Origin: CAVQWT01 sp963717705
Lineage (GTDB): Bacteria > Pseudomonadota > Gammaproteobacteria > Burkholderiales > Casimicrobiaceae
Length of the DNA: 64,000 nt
Direction of reading: 5' to 3'
Assembly (NCBI GenBank): GCA_963717705.1
Contig: CAVQWT010000004.1
Location: 248,001 to 312,000, forward strand
This document shows, in pieces, positions 10,782 to 20,255 of this stretch. The position numbers were made by a program, and so were the translations under genes. The notes beneath the pieces are model-generated. The model was not told the DNA's origin and did no database searches. It worked only from the letters and a program-made list of their open reading frames with translations. Position 1 is the stretch's first letter; each line of letters starts with the position of its first letter.

Positions 10782-11186
10782 ACCGCTTCGTACCACCCGG
10801 GCGCCGCCCGCGTGCCCTTCCGCCACGGCCCCTTGCGACGGGGCTGGACACGCCTCGACACGGCGCCGGACACGCGGATCGCCGCGGCCCGCCGGCATGC
10901 GGGTCGGGCGAAACACGATATACTTTATTGCTGTGCACCAACCTGCCGTCGGACATCGGCGTGCGCGCGGTTTCGGGCCCCGTCTGCGGCCGCGGCCCAC
11001 CGCGCCCTTGCCCGTCCCGGCGACGTTCAAGACCTACCGCCCCGATGCCCCGATTCCGGACCCCGTTCGCCCGCCCGGCCCGCCCCGCGTGCCGGGTGCC
11101 GGTGTCGGTCCGGTCGCCGCGCGCGGGCATCGTTTTCGCCGCGGCTCCCCACGCCGTCCTCTCCTCCCAACGTGACGAGTCCCGCC
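10782..11186. other. Intergenic leader region upstream of sdhC
   Basis: A 405-bp stretch with no supported gene: short open frames exist on both strands but lack family features. The only AT-rich patch is at about 10911-10932, holding a candidate -10 box for the sdh operon. The rest is GC-rich and contains C-rich, pyrimidine-biased segments. If the candidate promoter is real, the sdhC mRNA has a leader of about 255 nt, long enough for an RNA-level control element, although no specific fold was recognised. Confidence 0.5.
10919..10924 (+). promoter_or_regulatory. Candidate -10 box of the sdhCDAB operon
   Basis: TATACT matches the -10 consensus at 5 of 6 positions and lies in the only AT-rich patch between gntR and sdhC. 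No convincing -35 hexamer lies 16-18 bp upstream, so an activator may be needed or the call may be wrong. Confidence 0.35.
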
Positions 11187-11585
11187 ATGTCCGCGCTTGA
11201 GCGACCTGTGGTCAAGCCGCGTCCGGTCTATCTCGATCTCGTGCGGATCCGCTTGCCGCTTCCCGGCATCGTGTCGATCCTGCACCGGATCTCCGGCGCG
11301 GTGCTGTTCCTGTTCGGCATCCCGCTGCTGCTGTGGGCACTTGCCGCAAGCCTCGGCTCCGCGGCCTCGTTCGCAGAAATGAAATCGGCGTGGTCGCACC
11401 CGCTGGCGAAGCTGGTGCTGCTGGGATTCGCCTGGGCCTATCTGCACCACTTCTGCGCCGGGATCCGCTACCTGCTGCTCGACCTCCACCAGGGCATCGA
11501 CCTGCCGGCTGCGCGCCGTTCGAGCGTCATCGTGCTGGTCGTCAGCCTCGCGCTGACGCTGCTCGTCGGGGTGCGGCTATGGTGA
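11187..11585 (+). CDS. sdhC: Succinate dehydrogenase cytochrome b556 subunit
   Basis: Membrane anchor subunit of complex II that binds heme b and ubiquinone. The 132-residue protein starts at the ATG giving MSALERPVVK and has three transmembrane helices (about 35-55, 72-95 and 110-130). Ser30 and Arg34 in SILHRISG match the quinone site, and His88 in LHHFCAGIR is the expected heme ligand, four residues before the conserved Gly. Its last codons overlap sdhD by 7 nt. It is the first gene of sdhCDAB. Confidence 0.95.
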   Translation: MSALERPVVKPRPVYLDLVRIRLPLPGIVSILHRISGAVLFLFGIPLLLWALAASLGSAASFAEMKSAWSHPLAKLVLLGFAWAYLHHFCAGIRYLLLDLHQGIDLPAARRSSVIVLVVSLALTLLVGVRLW

Positions 11586-11935
11586 CCCGGCGGCAGGCGG
11601 TGGGGGCCCATTACGGCCTGAAGGACTGGCTCGTCCAGCGCGCGACCGCGGTGGTGATGGCGCTATACACGCTGCTCGTGCTGGCGATCCTGCTGGTGCG
11701 GGGCGGCCTCGACCACGGGACGTGGCTGTCGCTGTTCGCGAACTCCGCGTTCAGGCTGGCGACCTTCGTGTTCATGGTCGCGCTGCTGTATCACGCGTGG
11801 ATCGGCGTGCGCGACATCTACATGGATTACATCAAACCGGTCGGGGTGCGCCTCGCGCTGCAGGTGGCGACGGTGTTGCTGCTCGTCGCCTACCTCGGCT
11901 GGACCATCCAGATCCTCTGGGGATTCCGCGCATGA
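11579..11935 (+). CDS. sdhD: Succinate dehydrogenase membrane anchor subunit
   Basis: Second membrane anchor of complex II, 118 residues with three transmembrane helices (about 22-41, 58-78 and 90-113). His72 in YHAWIGVRD is in the place of the SdhD heme ligand, and Asp83-Tyr84 in MDYIKP match the conserved quinone-site pair. The ATG lies inside the sdhC end (7-nt overlap) and the stop overlaps sdhA (ATGA), giving tight coupling within the operon. Confidence 0.93.
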   Translation: MVTRRQAVGAHYGLKDWLVQRATAVVMALYTLLVLAILLVRGGLDHGTWLSLFANSAFRLATFVFMVALLYHAWIGVRDIYMDYIKPVGVRLALQVATVLLLVAYLGWTIQILWGFRA

Positions 11936-13698
11936 GCCGCCTGCCACTCCGCAAGTTCGACGCGATCGTCATCGGGGCCGGCGGCTCGGGCATGCGCGCG
12001 TCGCTGCAGCTCGCCGAGGCCGGGCTGTCGGTGGCCGTGCTGTCGAAGGTGTTCCCGACGCGCTCGCACACCGTCGCCGCCCAGGGCGGCATCGGCGCCA
12101 GCCTCGGCAACATGAGCGAGGACAACTGGCTCTGGCACATGTACGACACGATCAAGGGCTCCGACTGGCTCGGCGACCAGGACGCGATCGAGTTCATGTG
12201 CCGCGAGGCGGCGCAGGTGGTCTATGAGCTCGAGCACTTCGGGATGCCCTTCGACCGCAACGCCGACGGCACCATCTACCAGCGCCCGTTCGGCGGCCAC
12301 ATGGCGAATTTCGGCGAAAAGCCGGTGCAGCGCGCCTGCGCCGCCGCCGACCGCACCGGGCACGCGCTGCTGCACACGCTCTACCAGCGCAACGTCCGTG
12401 CGCGGACGCAGTTCTTCGTCGAGTGGATGGCGCTCGATCTCATCCGCGACGCGGAAGGCGCGGTCGTCGGGGTGGTCGCGCTGGAAATGGAAACCGGCGA
12501 CGTGATGGTGCTGCAGGCGAAGGTGACGATGCTGGCGACCGGGGGCGCGGGCCGCATCTTCGCCGCGTCGACCAACGCGTTCATCAACACCGGCGACGGC
12601 CTGGGCATGGTCGCCCGTGCCGGGATTCCGCTGCAGGACATGGAGTTCTGGCAGTTCCACCCGACCGGCGTCGCCGGCGCCGGCGTGCTGATCACCGAGG
12701 GCGTGCGCGGCGAGGGCGGCATCCTGCTCAACAGCAACGGCGAGCGCTTCATGGAGCGCTATGCGCCCAACGCCAAGGACCTGGCGTCGCGCGACGTCGT
12801 CAGCCGCTCGATGGACCAGGAGATCAAGGAAGGGCGCGGCTGCGGTCCCGAGAAGGATCACGTGCTGCTGAAGCTCGACCACCTCGGACCCGAAGTCATC
12901 CTCAAGCGGCTGCCGTCGATCCGCGAGATCGCCCTCAAGTTCGCCAACGTGGACTGCATCAGGGAGCCGATCCCGGTGGTGCCGACGATCCACTACCAGA
13001 TGGGCGGCATCCCGACCAACATCCACGGCCAGGTCGTCGCGCCGAAGGACGGCGACGACCGCTGCGTCGTCGATGGACTCTACGCGGTCGGCGAGTGCGC
13101 GTGCGTGTCGGTGCACGGCGCCAACCGCCTGGGCACCAACTCGCTGCTCGACCTCATCGTGTTCGGCCGCGCCGCCGGCAACTTCGTCGTCGCCCAGAAC
13201 CTGAAGGCGCAGGGCCACCGGGCGCTGCCGGCGGACGCCGGCGACAGCGTGCTGTCCCGCCTCGCGCGCCTCGACGGCGCGGCGTCGGGCGAATCGGTTG
13301 CCGACGTCGGCAACTCGCTGCGCCGGACGATGCAGGCGCATTGCGGCGTGTTCCGCAACCAGGAGCTGCTGGCCGAAGGCGTGCGCAAGGTGCTCGAGAT
13401 CGAGGAGCGGGTGAAGCGGGTGGCGATCAAGGACAGGAGCCGCACCTTCAACACCGCGCGCGTCGAGGCGCTCGAGCTCGACAACCTGATCGAGACGGCG
13501 AAGGCGACCATCGTGTCGGCCGAAGCCCGGCGCGAATCGCGCGGCGCGCAGGCCCGCAGCGACTATCCTGACCGCGACGACGCCGGGTGGCTGAAGCACA
13601 CGCTCTGGTACAGCGAGGGCAACCGGCTCGAGTACAAGTCGGTCAACATGAAGCCGCTGTCGGTCGACGCGTTCCCGCCGAAGACGCGGTCGTACTGA
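11932..13698 (+). CDS. sdhA: Succinate dehydrogenase flavoprotein subunit
   Basis: Catalytic subunit of complex II that oxidises succinate to fumarate with covalently bound FAD. The 588-residue protein has the dinucleotide fold VIGAGGSGM at 13-21, the flavinylation site His46 in SHTVAAQGG, and substrate motifs including QFHPTG and HGANRLG. The ATG forms an ATGA overlap with the sdhD stop. FAD attachment is expected to be helped by the sdhE product encoded just downstream. It acts on the cytoplasmic face of the membrane. Confidence 0.97.
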   Translation: MSRLPLRKFDAIVIGAGGSGMRASLQLAEAGLSVAVLSKVFPTRSHTVAAQGGIGASLGNMSEDNWLWHMYDTIKGSDWLGDQDAIEFMCREAAQVVYELEHFGMPFDRNADGTIYQRPFGGHMANFGEKPVQRACAAADRTGHALLHTLYQRNVRARTQFFVEWMALDLIRDAEGAVVGVVALEMETGDVMVLQAKVTMLATGGAGRIFAASTNAFINTGDGLGMVARAGIPLQDMEFWQFHPTGVAGAGVLITEGVRGEGGILLNSNGERFMERYAPNAKDLASRDVVSRSMDQEIKEGRGCGPEKDHVLLKLDHLGPEVILKRLPSIREIALKFANVDCIREPIPVVPTIHYQMGGIPTNIHGQVVAPKDGDDRCVVDGLYAVGECACVSVHGANRLGTNSLLDLIVFGRAAGNFVVAQNLKAQGHRALPADAGDSVLSRLARLDGAASGESVADVGNSLRRTMQAHCGVFRNQELLAEGVRKVLEIEERVKRVAIKDRSRTFNTARVEALELDNLIETAKATIVSAEARRESRGAQARSDYPDRDDAGWLKHTLWYSEGNRLEYKSVNMKPLSVDAFPPKTRSY

Positions 13699-13739
13699 AG
13701 CCGCCGAGCCCAGTCGAGAGTGCCCCCACGGAGCCCAGG

Positions 13740-14435
13740 ATGAAATTCCGGATCTACCGCTACGACCCCGAGCAGGACGCCAAGCCCCGGTACCAGGAGT
13801 ACGACGTCGCGCTCGAGCCCACCGACCGGATGCTGCTCGACGCGCTGGTCCGCCTGAAGTCCGTCGACGACACGCTCGCATTCCGCCGCAGCTGCCGCGA
13901 AGGCGTCTGCGGCTCCGACGCGATGAACATCAACGGCAAGAACGGGCTCGCCTGCATCACCAACCTGAAGGAGCTCAGGGAGCCGGTCGAGCTGCGTCCG
14001 CTGCCGGGCCTGCCGGTGATCCGCGACCTGATCGTGGACATGAGCCAGTTCTTCAAGCAGTACCACTCGATCAAGCCGTACCTGATCAACGACACTCCGC
14101 CGCCGGAGAAGGAGCGGCTGCAGTCGCCCGAGGATCGCGAGGAGCTCGACGGACTCTACGAGTGCATCCTGTGCGCGTGCTGCTCGACGTCGTGCCCCTC
14201 GTTCTGGTGGAATCCCGACAAGTTCGTCGGGCCGGCCGGCCTGCTGCAGGCGTACCGCTTCATCGCCGACTCGCGCGACCAGGCGACCAACGAGCGCCTC
14301 GACAACCTCGAGGACCCGTACCGGCTGTTCCGTTGCCACACGATCATGAACTGCGTCGACGTCTGCCCGAAGGGCCTCAACCCGACGCAGGCGATCGGCA
14401 AGATCAAGGACATCATGGTCAAGCGCGCCGTCTAG
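13740..14435 (+). CDS. sdhB: Succinate dehydrogenase iron-sulfur subunit
   Basis: Transfers electrons from SdhA to quinone through three Fe-S clusters. The 231-residue protein has the [2Fe-2S] ligands Cys52, Cys57 and Cys72, with Asp60 in the position of the aspartate ligand seen in E. coli. Then come the CILCACCSTSCP and CHTIMNCVDVCPKG motifs for the [4Fe-4S] and [3Fe-4S] clusters. The ATG lies about 40 nt after sdhA, shortly after a GGAG-containing segment. Confidence 0.97.
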   Translation: MKFRIYRYDPEQDAKPRYQEYDVALEPTDRMLLDALVRLKSVDDTLAFRRSCREGVCGSDAMNINGKNGLACITNLKELREPVELRPLPGLPVIRDLIVDMSQFFKQYHSIKPYLINDTPPPEKERLQSPEDREELDGLYECILCACCSTSCPSFWWNPDKFVGPAGLLQAYRFIADSRDQATNERLDNLEDPYRLFRCHTIMNCVDVCPKGLNPTQAIGKIKDIMVKRAV

Positions 14436-14445
14436 GCGGGCGCCG

Positions 14446-14685
14446 ATGACCCCGACCGAACTGAACCGCCTGCGCTGGCGCTGCCGGCGCGGCATGCTGG
14501 AGAACGATCTCATCCTCGCGCGGTTCCTCGACGCGCGCGGTACGGAGTTGGCGGAGGGGGACGTGGCGGCGCTCGACCGGCTGCTCGATCTCGCCGACAA
14601 CGATTTGTGGGACCTGCTGGCGGGCCGCACCGAGCCCGACGATCCGGCGCTCGCGCCGATGGTCGCCGTGCTGCGGGCGGCGTGA
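14446..14685 (+). CDS. sdhE: FAD assembly factor SdhE
   Basis: A small (79-residue) assembly factor that promotes covalent FAD attachment to SdhA. It contains the signature RGMLE at 15-19 (RGxxE) inside RRGMLENDLILARF and the acidic helical pattern of the YgfY/SdhE family, including NDLWDLLAG. It lies 10 nt after sdhB, the usual position in betaproteobacteria. Confidence 0.94.
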   Translation: MTPTELNRLRWRCRRGMLENDLILARFLDARGTELAEGDVAALDRLLDLADNDLWDLLAGRTEPDDPALAPMVAVLRAA

Positions 14686-14829
14686 ACCGGCCCCCGGCTG
14701 CAGCGGGGTCGTCCGGCGCAGCCGCCGGCAGGGAAGGACCGATGCAACGCAGCACCGTAACTGCAGCCGCCCCGGCCCGGGACCTAGCCCGTTCCGGGTT
14801 GCCAACAAACTGCGCATGGAGCACGTGAG

Positions 14830-16137
14830 ATGAGCGAAAACCGCACTGCCACGCTGGCCTTCTCCGACGGTTCGCCTTCGGTCTCGTTCCCGGTCCTGTC
14901 CGGATCGGTCGGCCCGGATGTCATCGACATCCGCACGCTGTACGGCAAGACGGGGAAGTTCACCTACGATCCCGGCTTCCTGTCGACCGCGTCGTGCAAC
15001 TCGACGATCACCTACATCGACGGCGACAAGGGCGAGCTCCTGTACCGCGGCTACCCGATCGACGAGCTCGCGGTGGGATGCGACTTCATGGAGGTCTGCC
15101 ACCTGCTGCTCTACGGCGAGCTGCCGACCGCCGCACAGCGCGAGCAGTTCGTCGGTCGCGTGACCAACCACACGATGGTCAACGAGCAGATGCAGTTCTT
15201 CCTGCGTGGCTTCCGTCGCGACGCGCACCCGATGGCGGTGATGACCGGGCTGGTCGGGGCGATGAGCGCGTTCTACCCGGATTCGATCAATTTGCACGAC
15301 GCGCACCAGCGCGACATCTCCGCGATCCGGCTCATCGCCAAGATGCCAACGCTGGTGGCGATGGCCTACAAGTACTCGGTCGGGCAGCCGTTCATGTATC
15401 CGCGCAACGAGCTGTCGTACGCCGGCAATTTCATGCGGATGATGTTCGCGACGCCCTGCGCCGACTACAAGTCGAACGACGTGCTGGTGCGGGCGATGGA
15501 CCGCATCTTCATCCTCCACGCCGACCACGAGCAGAACGCCTCGACGTCGACGGTGCGGCTGTGCGCGTCCTCGGGCACCAATCCGTTCGCCGCGATCGCG
15601 GCCGGCGTCGCCTGCCTGTGGGGCCCCGCGCACGGCGGCGCCAACGAGGCGTGCCTCAACATGCTCTACGACATCCAGAAGCAGGGCGGCGTGGCGAAGA
15701 TCGGGGAGTTCATCACCCGGGTCAAGGACAAGAACAGCACGGTCAAGCTGATGGGCTTCGGCCACCGCGTCTACAAGAACTACGACCCGCGCGCCAAGCT
15801 GATGCGCGAGACCTGCCACGAGGTGCTGACCGAGCTCGGCCTGCACGACGACCCGCTGTTCAAGATCGCGATGTCGCTGGAGAAGATCGCCCTCGAGGAC
15901 GAATACTTCGTGTCGCGCAAGCTCTATCCGAACGTCGACTACTACTCCGGCATCGTGCAGAAGGCGATCGGCATCCCGGTGCCGCTGTTCACCGCCATCT
16001 TCGCGCTCGCCCGCACCGTCGGCTGGATCGCCCAGCTCAACGAGATGATCGCCGATCCCGAGTACAAGATCGGCCGGCCGCGCCAGCTGTTCACCGGCGC
16101 GACGCGCCGCGTCGTGCAGCCGATCGCCAAGCGCTGA
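14830..16137 (+). CDS. gltA: Citrate synthase (type II)
   Basis: Condenses acetyl-CoA and oxaloacetate to citrate. The 435-residue length is that of the NADH-sensitive hexameric gram-negative type. The catalytic His268 lies in AHGGANE and His312 in GFGHRVYKNYDPRA, and the catalytic Asp is in YPNVDYYSG. It follows sdhE after 144 bp and precedes sucA by 25 bp, so it is probably part of the sdh-gltA-suc transcription unit, perhaps with an extra promoter in the 14686-14829 gap. Confidence 0.97.
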   Translation: MSENRTATLAFSDGSPSVSFPVLSGSVGPDVIDIRTLYGKTGKFTYDPGFLSTASCNSTITYIDGDKGELLYRGYPIDELAVGCDFMEVCHLLLYGELPTAAQREQFVGRVTNHTMVNEQMQFFLRGFRRDAHPMAVMTGLVGAMSAFYPDSINLHDAHQRDISAIRLIAKMPTLVAMAYKYSVGQPFMYPRNELSYAGNFMRMMFATPCADYKSNDVLVRAMDRIFILHADHEQNASTSTVRLCASSGTNPFAAIAAGVACLWGPAHGGANEACLNMLYDIQKQGGVAKIGEFITRVKDKNSTVKLMGFGHRVYKNYDPRAKLMRETCHEVLTELGLHDDPLFKIAMSLEKIALEDEYFVSRKLYPNVDYYSGIVQKAIGIPVPLFTAIFALARTVGWIAQLNEMIADPEYKIGRPRQLFTGATRRVVQPIAKR

Positions 16138-16162
16138 GCGCCGCCCCGGGGAGAGCGAAGCA

Positions 16163-19003
16163 ATGAGCATGATGAAGGACTTCGAGTCGACGTCGACGCT
16201 GTTCGGCGCCAACGTGCCGTTCATCGAGGAGCAGTACGAGCGCTACCTGGCCGATCCGGCGACGGTGCCCGGCGACTGGCGCGCGTACTTCGACACGTTG
16301 CGCGGCGGCGCGCCCGACGTCGCGCACGCGCCGGTGATCGAGTCCTTCATCCAGCTCGGCAGGAGCCGCAAGGTCGCCGGCGCGATGGTCGACGCAACGA
16401 CCATGCACAAGCAGGTGCAGGTGCTGCAGCTGATCGGCAAGTTCCGCACGCTGGGCATGCTCCAGGCCGACCTCGACCCGCTCAACCGGGCCGAGAAGCG
16501 CTACATCGCCGACCTCGACCTCTCGACCTACGGCTTCACCGAGGCGGACTACGACACCGAGTTCGACGTCGGTTCGTTCAGGGGCGGTGCGGCGCGGATG
16601 AAGCTGCGCGACCTCGTCCGCGCGCTGCGCGACACGTACTGCCGGACTTTCGGCGCCGAGTACATGTACATCGCCGACACCGCGGTCAAGCGGTTCGTGC
16701 AGGCGCGCCTCGAGCCGATCCATTCGCGGCCGTCGTACCCGTCGGACCGCCAGCGGCACATCCTCGAGCGGCTCACCGCCGCGGAAACGCTCGAACGCTA
16801 CCTGCACACCAAGTACGTCGGACAGAAGCGCTTCTCCGGCGAGGGCGGCGAGACGATGATCCCGATGCTCGACCACCTGATCCAGATCGCCGGCGCGGCC
16901 GGCGTCCAGGAGACGGTCATCGGCATGGCGCACCGGGGACGGCTCAACGTCCTGGTCAACACGTTCGGCAAGATGCCGCGCGACCTGTTCTCGGAATTCG
17001 AGGGCAGGCACGCGCAGGAATTGCTGGCGGGTGACGTCAAGTACCACCAGGGGTTCTCGTCGGACGTGGTCACCCCCGGCGGACCGATGCACATCACGCT
17101 CGCGTTCAACCCGTCTCACCTCGAGGCGGTCAATCCGGTCGTCGAGGGGTCGGTGCGCGCGCGCCAGCAGCGCAAGGGCGATACCCGCGGCGACAAGGTG
17201 CTGCCGGTGCTGATCCACGGCGACGCCGCCGTGGCGGGGCAGGGCGTGCTGCAGGAAGTGCTGAACATGGCATCGACCCGCGGCTACTACACCGGCGGCA
17301 CGATCCACATCGTCATCAACAACCAGATCGGCTTCACTACCTCGGACCCGCGCGACACGCGCGGCACGCTCTACTGCACCGACATCGCGAAGATGGTCGA
17401 CGCGCCGATCTTCCACGTCAACGCCGACGACCCCGAGGTCTGCCTGCTCGCGATCGAGCTGGCGATGGAGTACCGGCAGGAGTTCCACAAGGACGTGTTC
17501 ATCGACCTCGTCTGCTTCCGTCGGCTGGGCCACAACGAGGCGGACGAGCCGATGGTCACGCAGCCGCTGATGTACAAGAAGATCGCGACGCATCCGGGCA
17601 CGCGCCGGCTCTACGCCGACCGGCTGCTCGCCGCCGGCGCCGTGAAGGAGGGCGACGCCGAGGCGATGATCGCGACCTACCGCGACGCGATGGACAAGGG
17701 GCTGCACACCAACACGACGATCCTGTCGAACTACAAGCACCCGTACCAGATCGACTGGAGCATCTTCAAGGGCCACCACTGGACGGTCGCCGGCGACACG
17801 CGCGTGCCGATGAAGACGCTCAAGTCGCTGGCGAGGAAGACCACCGAGGTGCCGGACGGATTCAAGCTGCACCCGCGCGTCGAGAAGGTGATCGCCGACC
17901 GGCGCGCGATGGCCGACGGCAAGCTGGCGCTGGACTGGGGCATGGGCGAGATCCTCGCCTACGCGACGCTGCTCAACGACGGCTACGGCGTGCGCCTGTC
18001 CGGCGAGGACGTCGGTCGCGGCACGTTCACCCACCGCCACTCGGTGCTGCACGACCAGAACCGCGAGAAGTGGGATTCCGGAACGTGGATTCCGCTGCAG
18101 CACCTGAAGCCGGGCCAGCCGACGATCGAGATCATCGATTCGGTGCTCACCGAGTACGGCGTCGTCGGCTTCGAATACGGATACGCGACGTCGGACCCGA
18201 GCCGCCTGGTGATCTGGGAGGCCCAGTTCGGCGACTTCGCCAACGTCGCGCAGGTCGTGATCGACCAGTTCATCAGCTCGGGCGAGGCGAAGTGGGGCCG
18301 CATCTGCGGGCTGACGCTGCTGCTGCCGCACGGCTACGAGGGCCAGGGCCCCGAGCACTCGTCGGCGCGCCCGGAGCGGTTCCTGCAGCTGTCCGCAGAG
18401 CACAACATGCAGGTGGTCGTGCCGACCACGCCGGCGCAGATCTACCACCTGCTGCGCCGCCAGATGGTGCGGCCGTTCCGCAAGCCGCTGGTGGTGATGA
18501 GCCCAAAGAGCCTGCTGCGACACAAGGAGGCGGTGTCGACGCTGGAGGAGCTCGCCGACGGCGCCTTCCAGACCGTCATCGGCGAGATCGCAAAGCTGAC
18601 GGCGAAGAACGTGCGCCGGGTCATCGTCTGCTGCGGCAAGGTGTACTACGAGCTCGCGGCCTACCGTCGCGAGCACAAGATCGACGACGTCGCGATCGTC
18701 CGCGTCGAGCAGCTCTATCCGTTCCCGCATGCCGACTTCAAGGCGGCGATGGCGAAGTTCCCGAACGTCAAGGAAGTCGTGTGGTGCCAGGAGGAGCCGC
18801 AGAACCAGGGCGCCTGGTACCGGCTGCGCGCGTACTTCCGCGCCGACATCTCGCCGAAGGCGGTGCTGGCCTATGCCGGCCGGCCCGTTTCGGCCGCGCC
18901 CGCGGTCGGCTACATGTCCAAGCACCTGTCCCGGCAGCAGCAGCTGGTCGCGGACGCATTCGCCAGGAAGCTATCCGCCGGCGAGATGCTGGTCGGCACC
19001 TAA
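16163..19003 (+). CDS. sucA: 2-oxoglutarate dehydrogenase E1 component
   Basis: Thiamine diphosphate-dependent decarboxylase of the 2-oxoglutarate dehydrogenase complex. The 946-residue protein has the SucA N-terminus (FIEEQYERYLADPATVPGDW), the MAHRGRLNVL and SHLEAVNPVVEG blocks, the RRLGHNEADEP segment and the C-terminal QNQGAWYRLR region. A GAGAG-type ribosome site precedes the ATG. It is followed by sucB and lpdA in the order used for the whole complex. Confidence 0.97.
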   Translation: MSMMKDFESTSTLFGANVPFIEEQYERYLADPATVPGDWRAYFDTLRGGAPDVAHAPVIESFIQLGRSRKVAGAMVDATTMHKQVQVLQLIGKFRTLGMLQADLDPLNRAEKRYIADLDLSTYGFTEADYDTEFDVGSFRGGAARMKLRDLVRALRDTYCRTFGAEYMYIADTAVKRFVQARLEPIHSRPSYPSDRQRHILERLTAAETLERYLHTKYVGQKRFSGEGGETMIPMLDHLIQIAGAAGVQETVIGMAHRGRLNVLVNTFGKMPRDLFSEFEGRHAQELLAGDVKYHQGFSSDVVTPGGPMHITLAFNPSHLEAVNPVVEGSVRARQQRKGDTRGDKVLPVLIHGDAAVAGQGVLQEVLNMASTRGYYTGGTIHIVINNQIGFTTSDPRDTRGTLYCTDIAKMVDAPIFHVNADDPEVCLLAIELAMEYRQEFHKDVFIDLVCFRRLGHNEADEPMVTQPLMYKKIATHPGTRRLYADRLLAAGAVKEGDAEAMIATYRDAMDKGLHTNTTILSNYKHPYQIDWSIFKGHHWTVAGDTRVPMKTLKSLARKTTEVPDGFKLHPRVEKVIADRRAMADGKLALDWGMGEILAYATLLNDGYGVRLSGEDVGRGTFTHRHSVLHDQNREKWDSGTWIPLQHLKPGQPTIEIIDSVLTEYGVVGFEYGYATSDPSRLVIWEAQFGDFANVAQVVIDQFISSGEAKWGRICGLTLLLPHGYEGQGPEHSSARPERFLQLSAEHNMQVVVPTTPAQIYHLLRRQMVRPFRKPLVVMSPKSLLRHKEAVSTLEELADGAFQTVIGEIAKLTAKNVRRVIVCCGKVYYELAAYRREHKIDDVAIVRVEQLYPFPHADFKAAMAKFPNVKEVVWCQEEPQNQGAWYRLRAYFRADISPKAVLAYAGRPVSAAPAVGYMSKHLSRQQQLVADAFARKLSAGEMLVGT

Positions 19004-19018
19004 CGAGGAAGCACGTTC

Positions 19019-20251
19019 ATGCGAGTCGAAGTCAAGGTCCCCCAGCTGCCCGAGTCGGTTGCCGAAGCGACGCTCGTCAGCTGGCACAAGCAGCCGGGCG
19101 AAGCGGTCCGGCGCGACGAGAATCTGATCGACCTCGAGACCGACAAGGTCGTGCTCGAACTGCCGGCGCCGGACGGCGGCGTGCTGGTCGAGATCGTCCG
19201 CCCGAATGGCGCGACGGTGGCGAGCGGGGACGTGATCGCCGTGATCGACACCGCCGCCGCGGCGACCGCGGTGGCGGCGGCGCCGTCCCCGAAGGCCGCC
19301 GCCGCGCCCGTTGCGGCGAAGCCTGCGGCGGCCACGCCGTCCGCGGCCGCGCCGGTGACGTCCGCAGCCATCGCGCTGCCCGCGGCGCGCAAGCTGCTCG
19401 CCGACACCGGGGTCGATGCGGCCACCGTCGAGGGCACCGGACGCGGAGGCCGCATCACCAAGGGCGACGTGATCGCTTCGGCCGAAGCCAAGGCGACGTC
19501 CGCCGCACCGCCGCCGGCGTCGCCGGTGCAGCTGCCTGTCGCCCTTGGCGTGCGCCCGGAGCAGCGGGTGCCGATGTCCCGGCTGCGCCAGCGGGTCGCC
19601 GAGCGGCTCGTCGCCTCGCAGTCCACCGCCGCGATCCTGACCACGTTCAACGAGGTCAACATGCAGCCGGTGATCGACCTGCGCAACCGGTACAAGGACC
19701 GCTTCGAGAAGGAGCACGGCGTCAAGCTCGGCTTCATGGGCTTCTTCGTCAAGGCGGTCGTGCACGCGCTGAAGAAGTACCCCGCGGTCAATGCGTCGAT
19801 CGACGGCAGCGACATCGTCTATCACGGCTACTTCGACATCGGCATCGCGGTCGGCAGCCCGCGGGGCCTCGTGGTGCCCATCCTGCGCGACGCCGACCAG
19901 ATGTCGATCGCGGAAATCGAGAAGCAGATCGCCGAGTACGGCAAGCGCGCCGGCGAGGGCAAGCTGACGGTCGAGGAACTGACCGGCGGCACCTACACGA
20001 TCAGCAACGGCGGCGTGTTCGGCTCGATGCTGTCGACGCCGATCATCAATCCGCCGCAGTCGGCGATCCTCGGTGTCCACGCGACGCGGGACCGCGCGGT
20101 CGTCGAGAACGGGCAGGTCGTCGTGCGCCCCGTCAATTACCTGGCGCAGTCGTACGACCACCGGATCATCGACGGGCGCGAGGCGGTGCTGTCGCTGGTC
20201 GCGATCAAGGAAGCGCTGGAGGATCCGGCGCGCCTGCTCCTGGACCTGTAA
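19019..20251 (+). CDS. sucB: Dihydrolipoyl succinyltransferase, E2 of 2-oxoglutarate dehydrogenase
   Basis: Core enzyme of the 2-oxoglutarate dehydrogenase complex; transfers succinyl groups to CoA. The 410-residue protein has one lipoyl domain (about 1-77, lipoyl-lysine Lys43 in LETDKVVLE), an Ala/Pro linker, a peripheral subunit-binding domain (about 119-150), a second linker and a catalytic domain from about 180. The active-site motif is SYDHRIIDG near the end. It lies 15 nt after sucA. Confidence 0.96.
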   Translation: MRVEVKVPQLPESVAEATLVSWHKQPGEAVRRDENLIDLETDKVVLELPAPDGGVLVEIVRPNGATVASGDVIAVIDTAAAATAVAAAPSPKAAAAPVAAKPAAATPSAAAPVTSAAIALPAARKLLADTGVDAATVEGTGRGGRITKGDVIASAEAKATSAAPPPASPVQLPVALGVRPEQRVPMSRLRQRVAERLVASQSTAAILTTFNEVNMQPVIDLRNRYKDRFEKEHGVKLGFMGFFVKAVVHALKKYPAVNASIDGSDIVYHGYFDIGIAVGSPRGLVVPILRDADQMSIAEIEKQIAEYGKRAGEGKLTVEELTGGTYTISNGGVFGSMLSTPIINPPQSAILGVHATRDRAVVENGQVVVRPVNYLAQSYDHRIIDGREAVLSLVAIKEALEDPARLLLDL

Positions 20252-20255
20252 CGCC

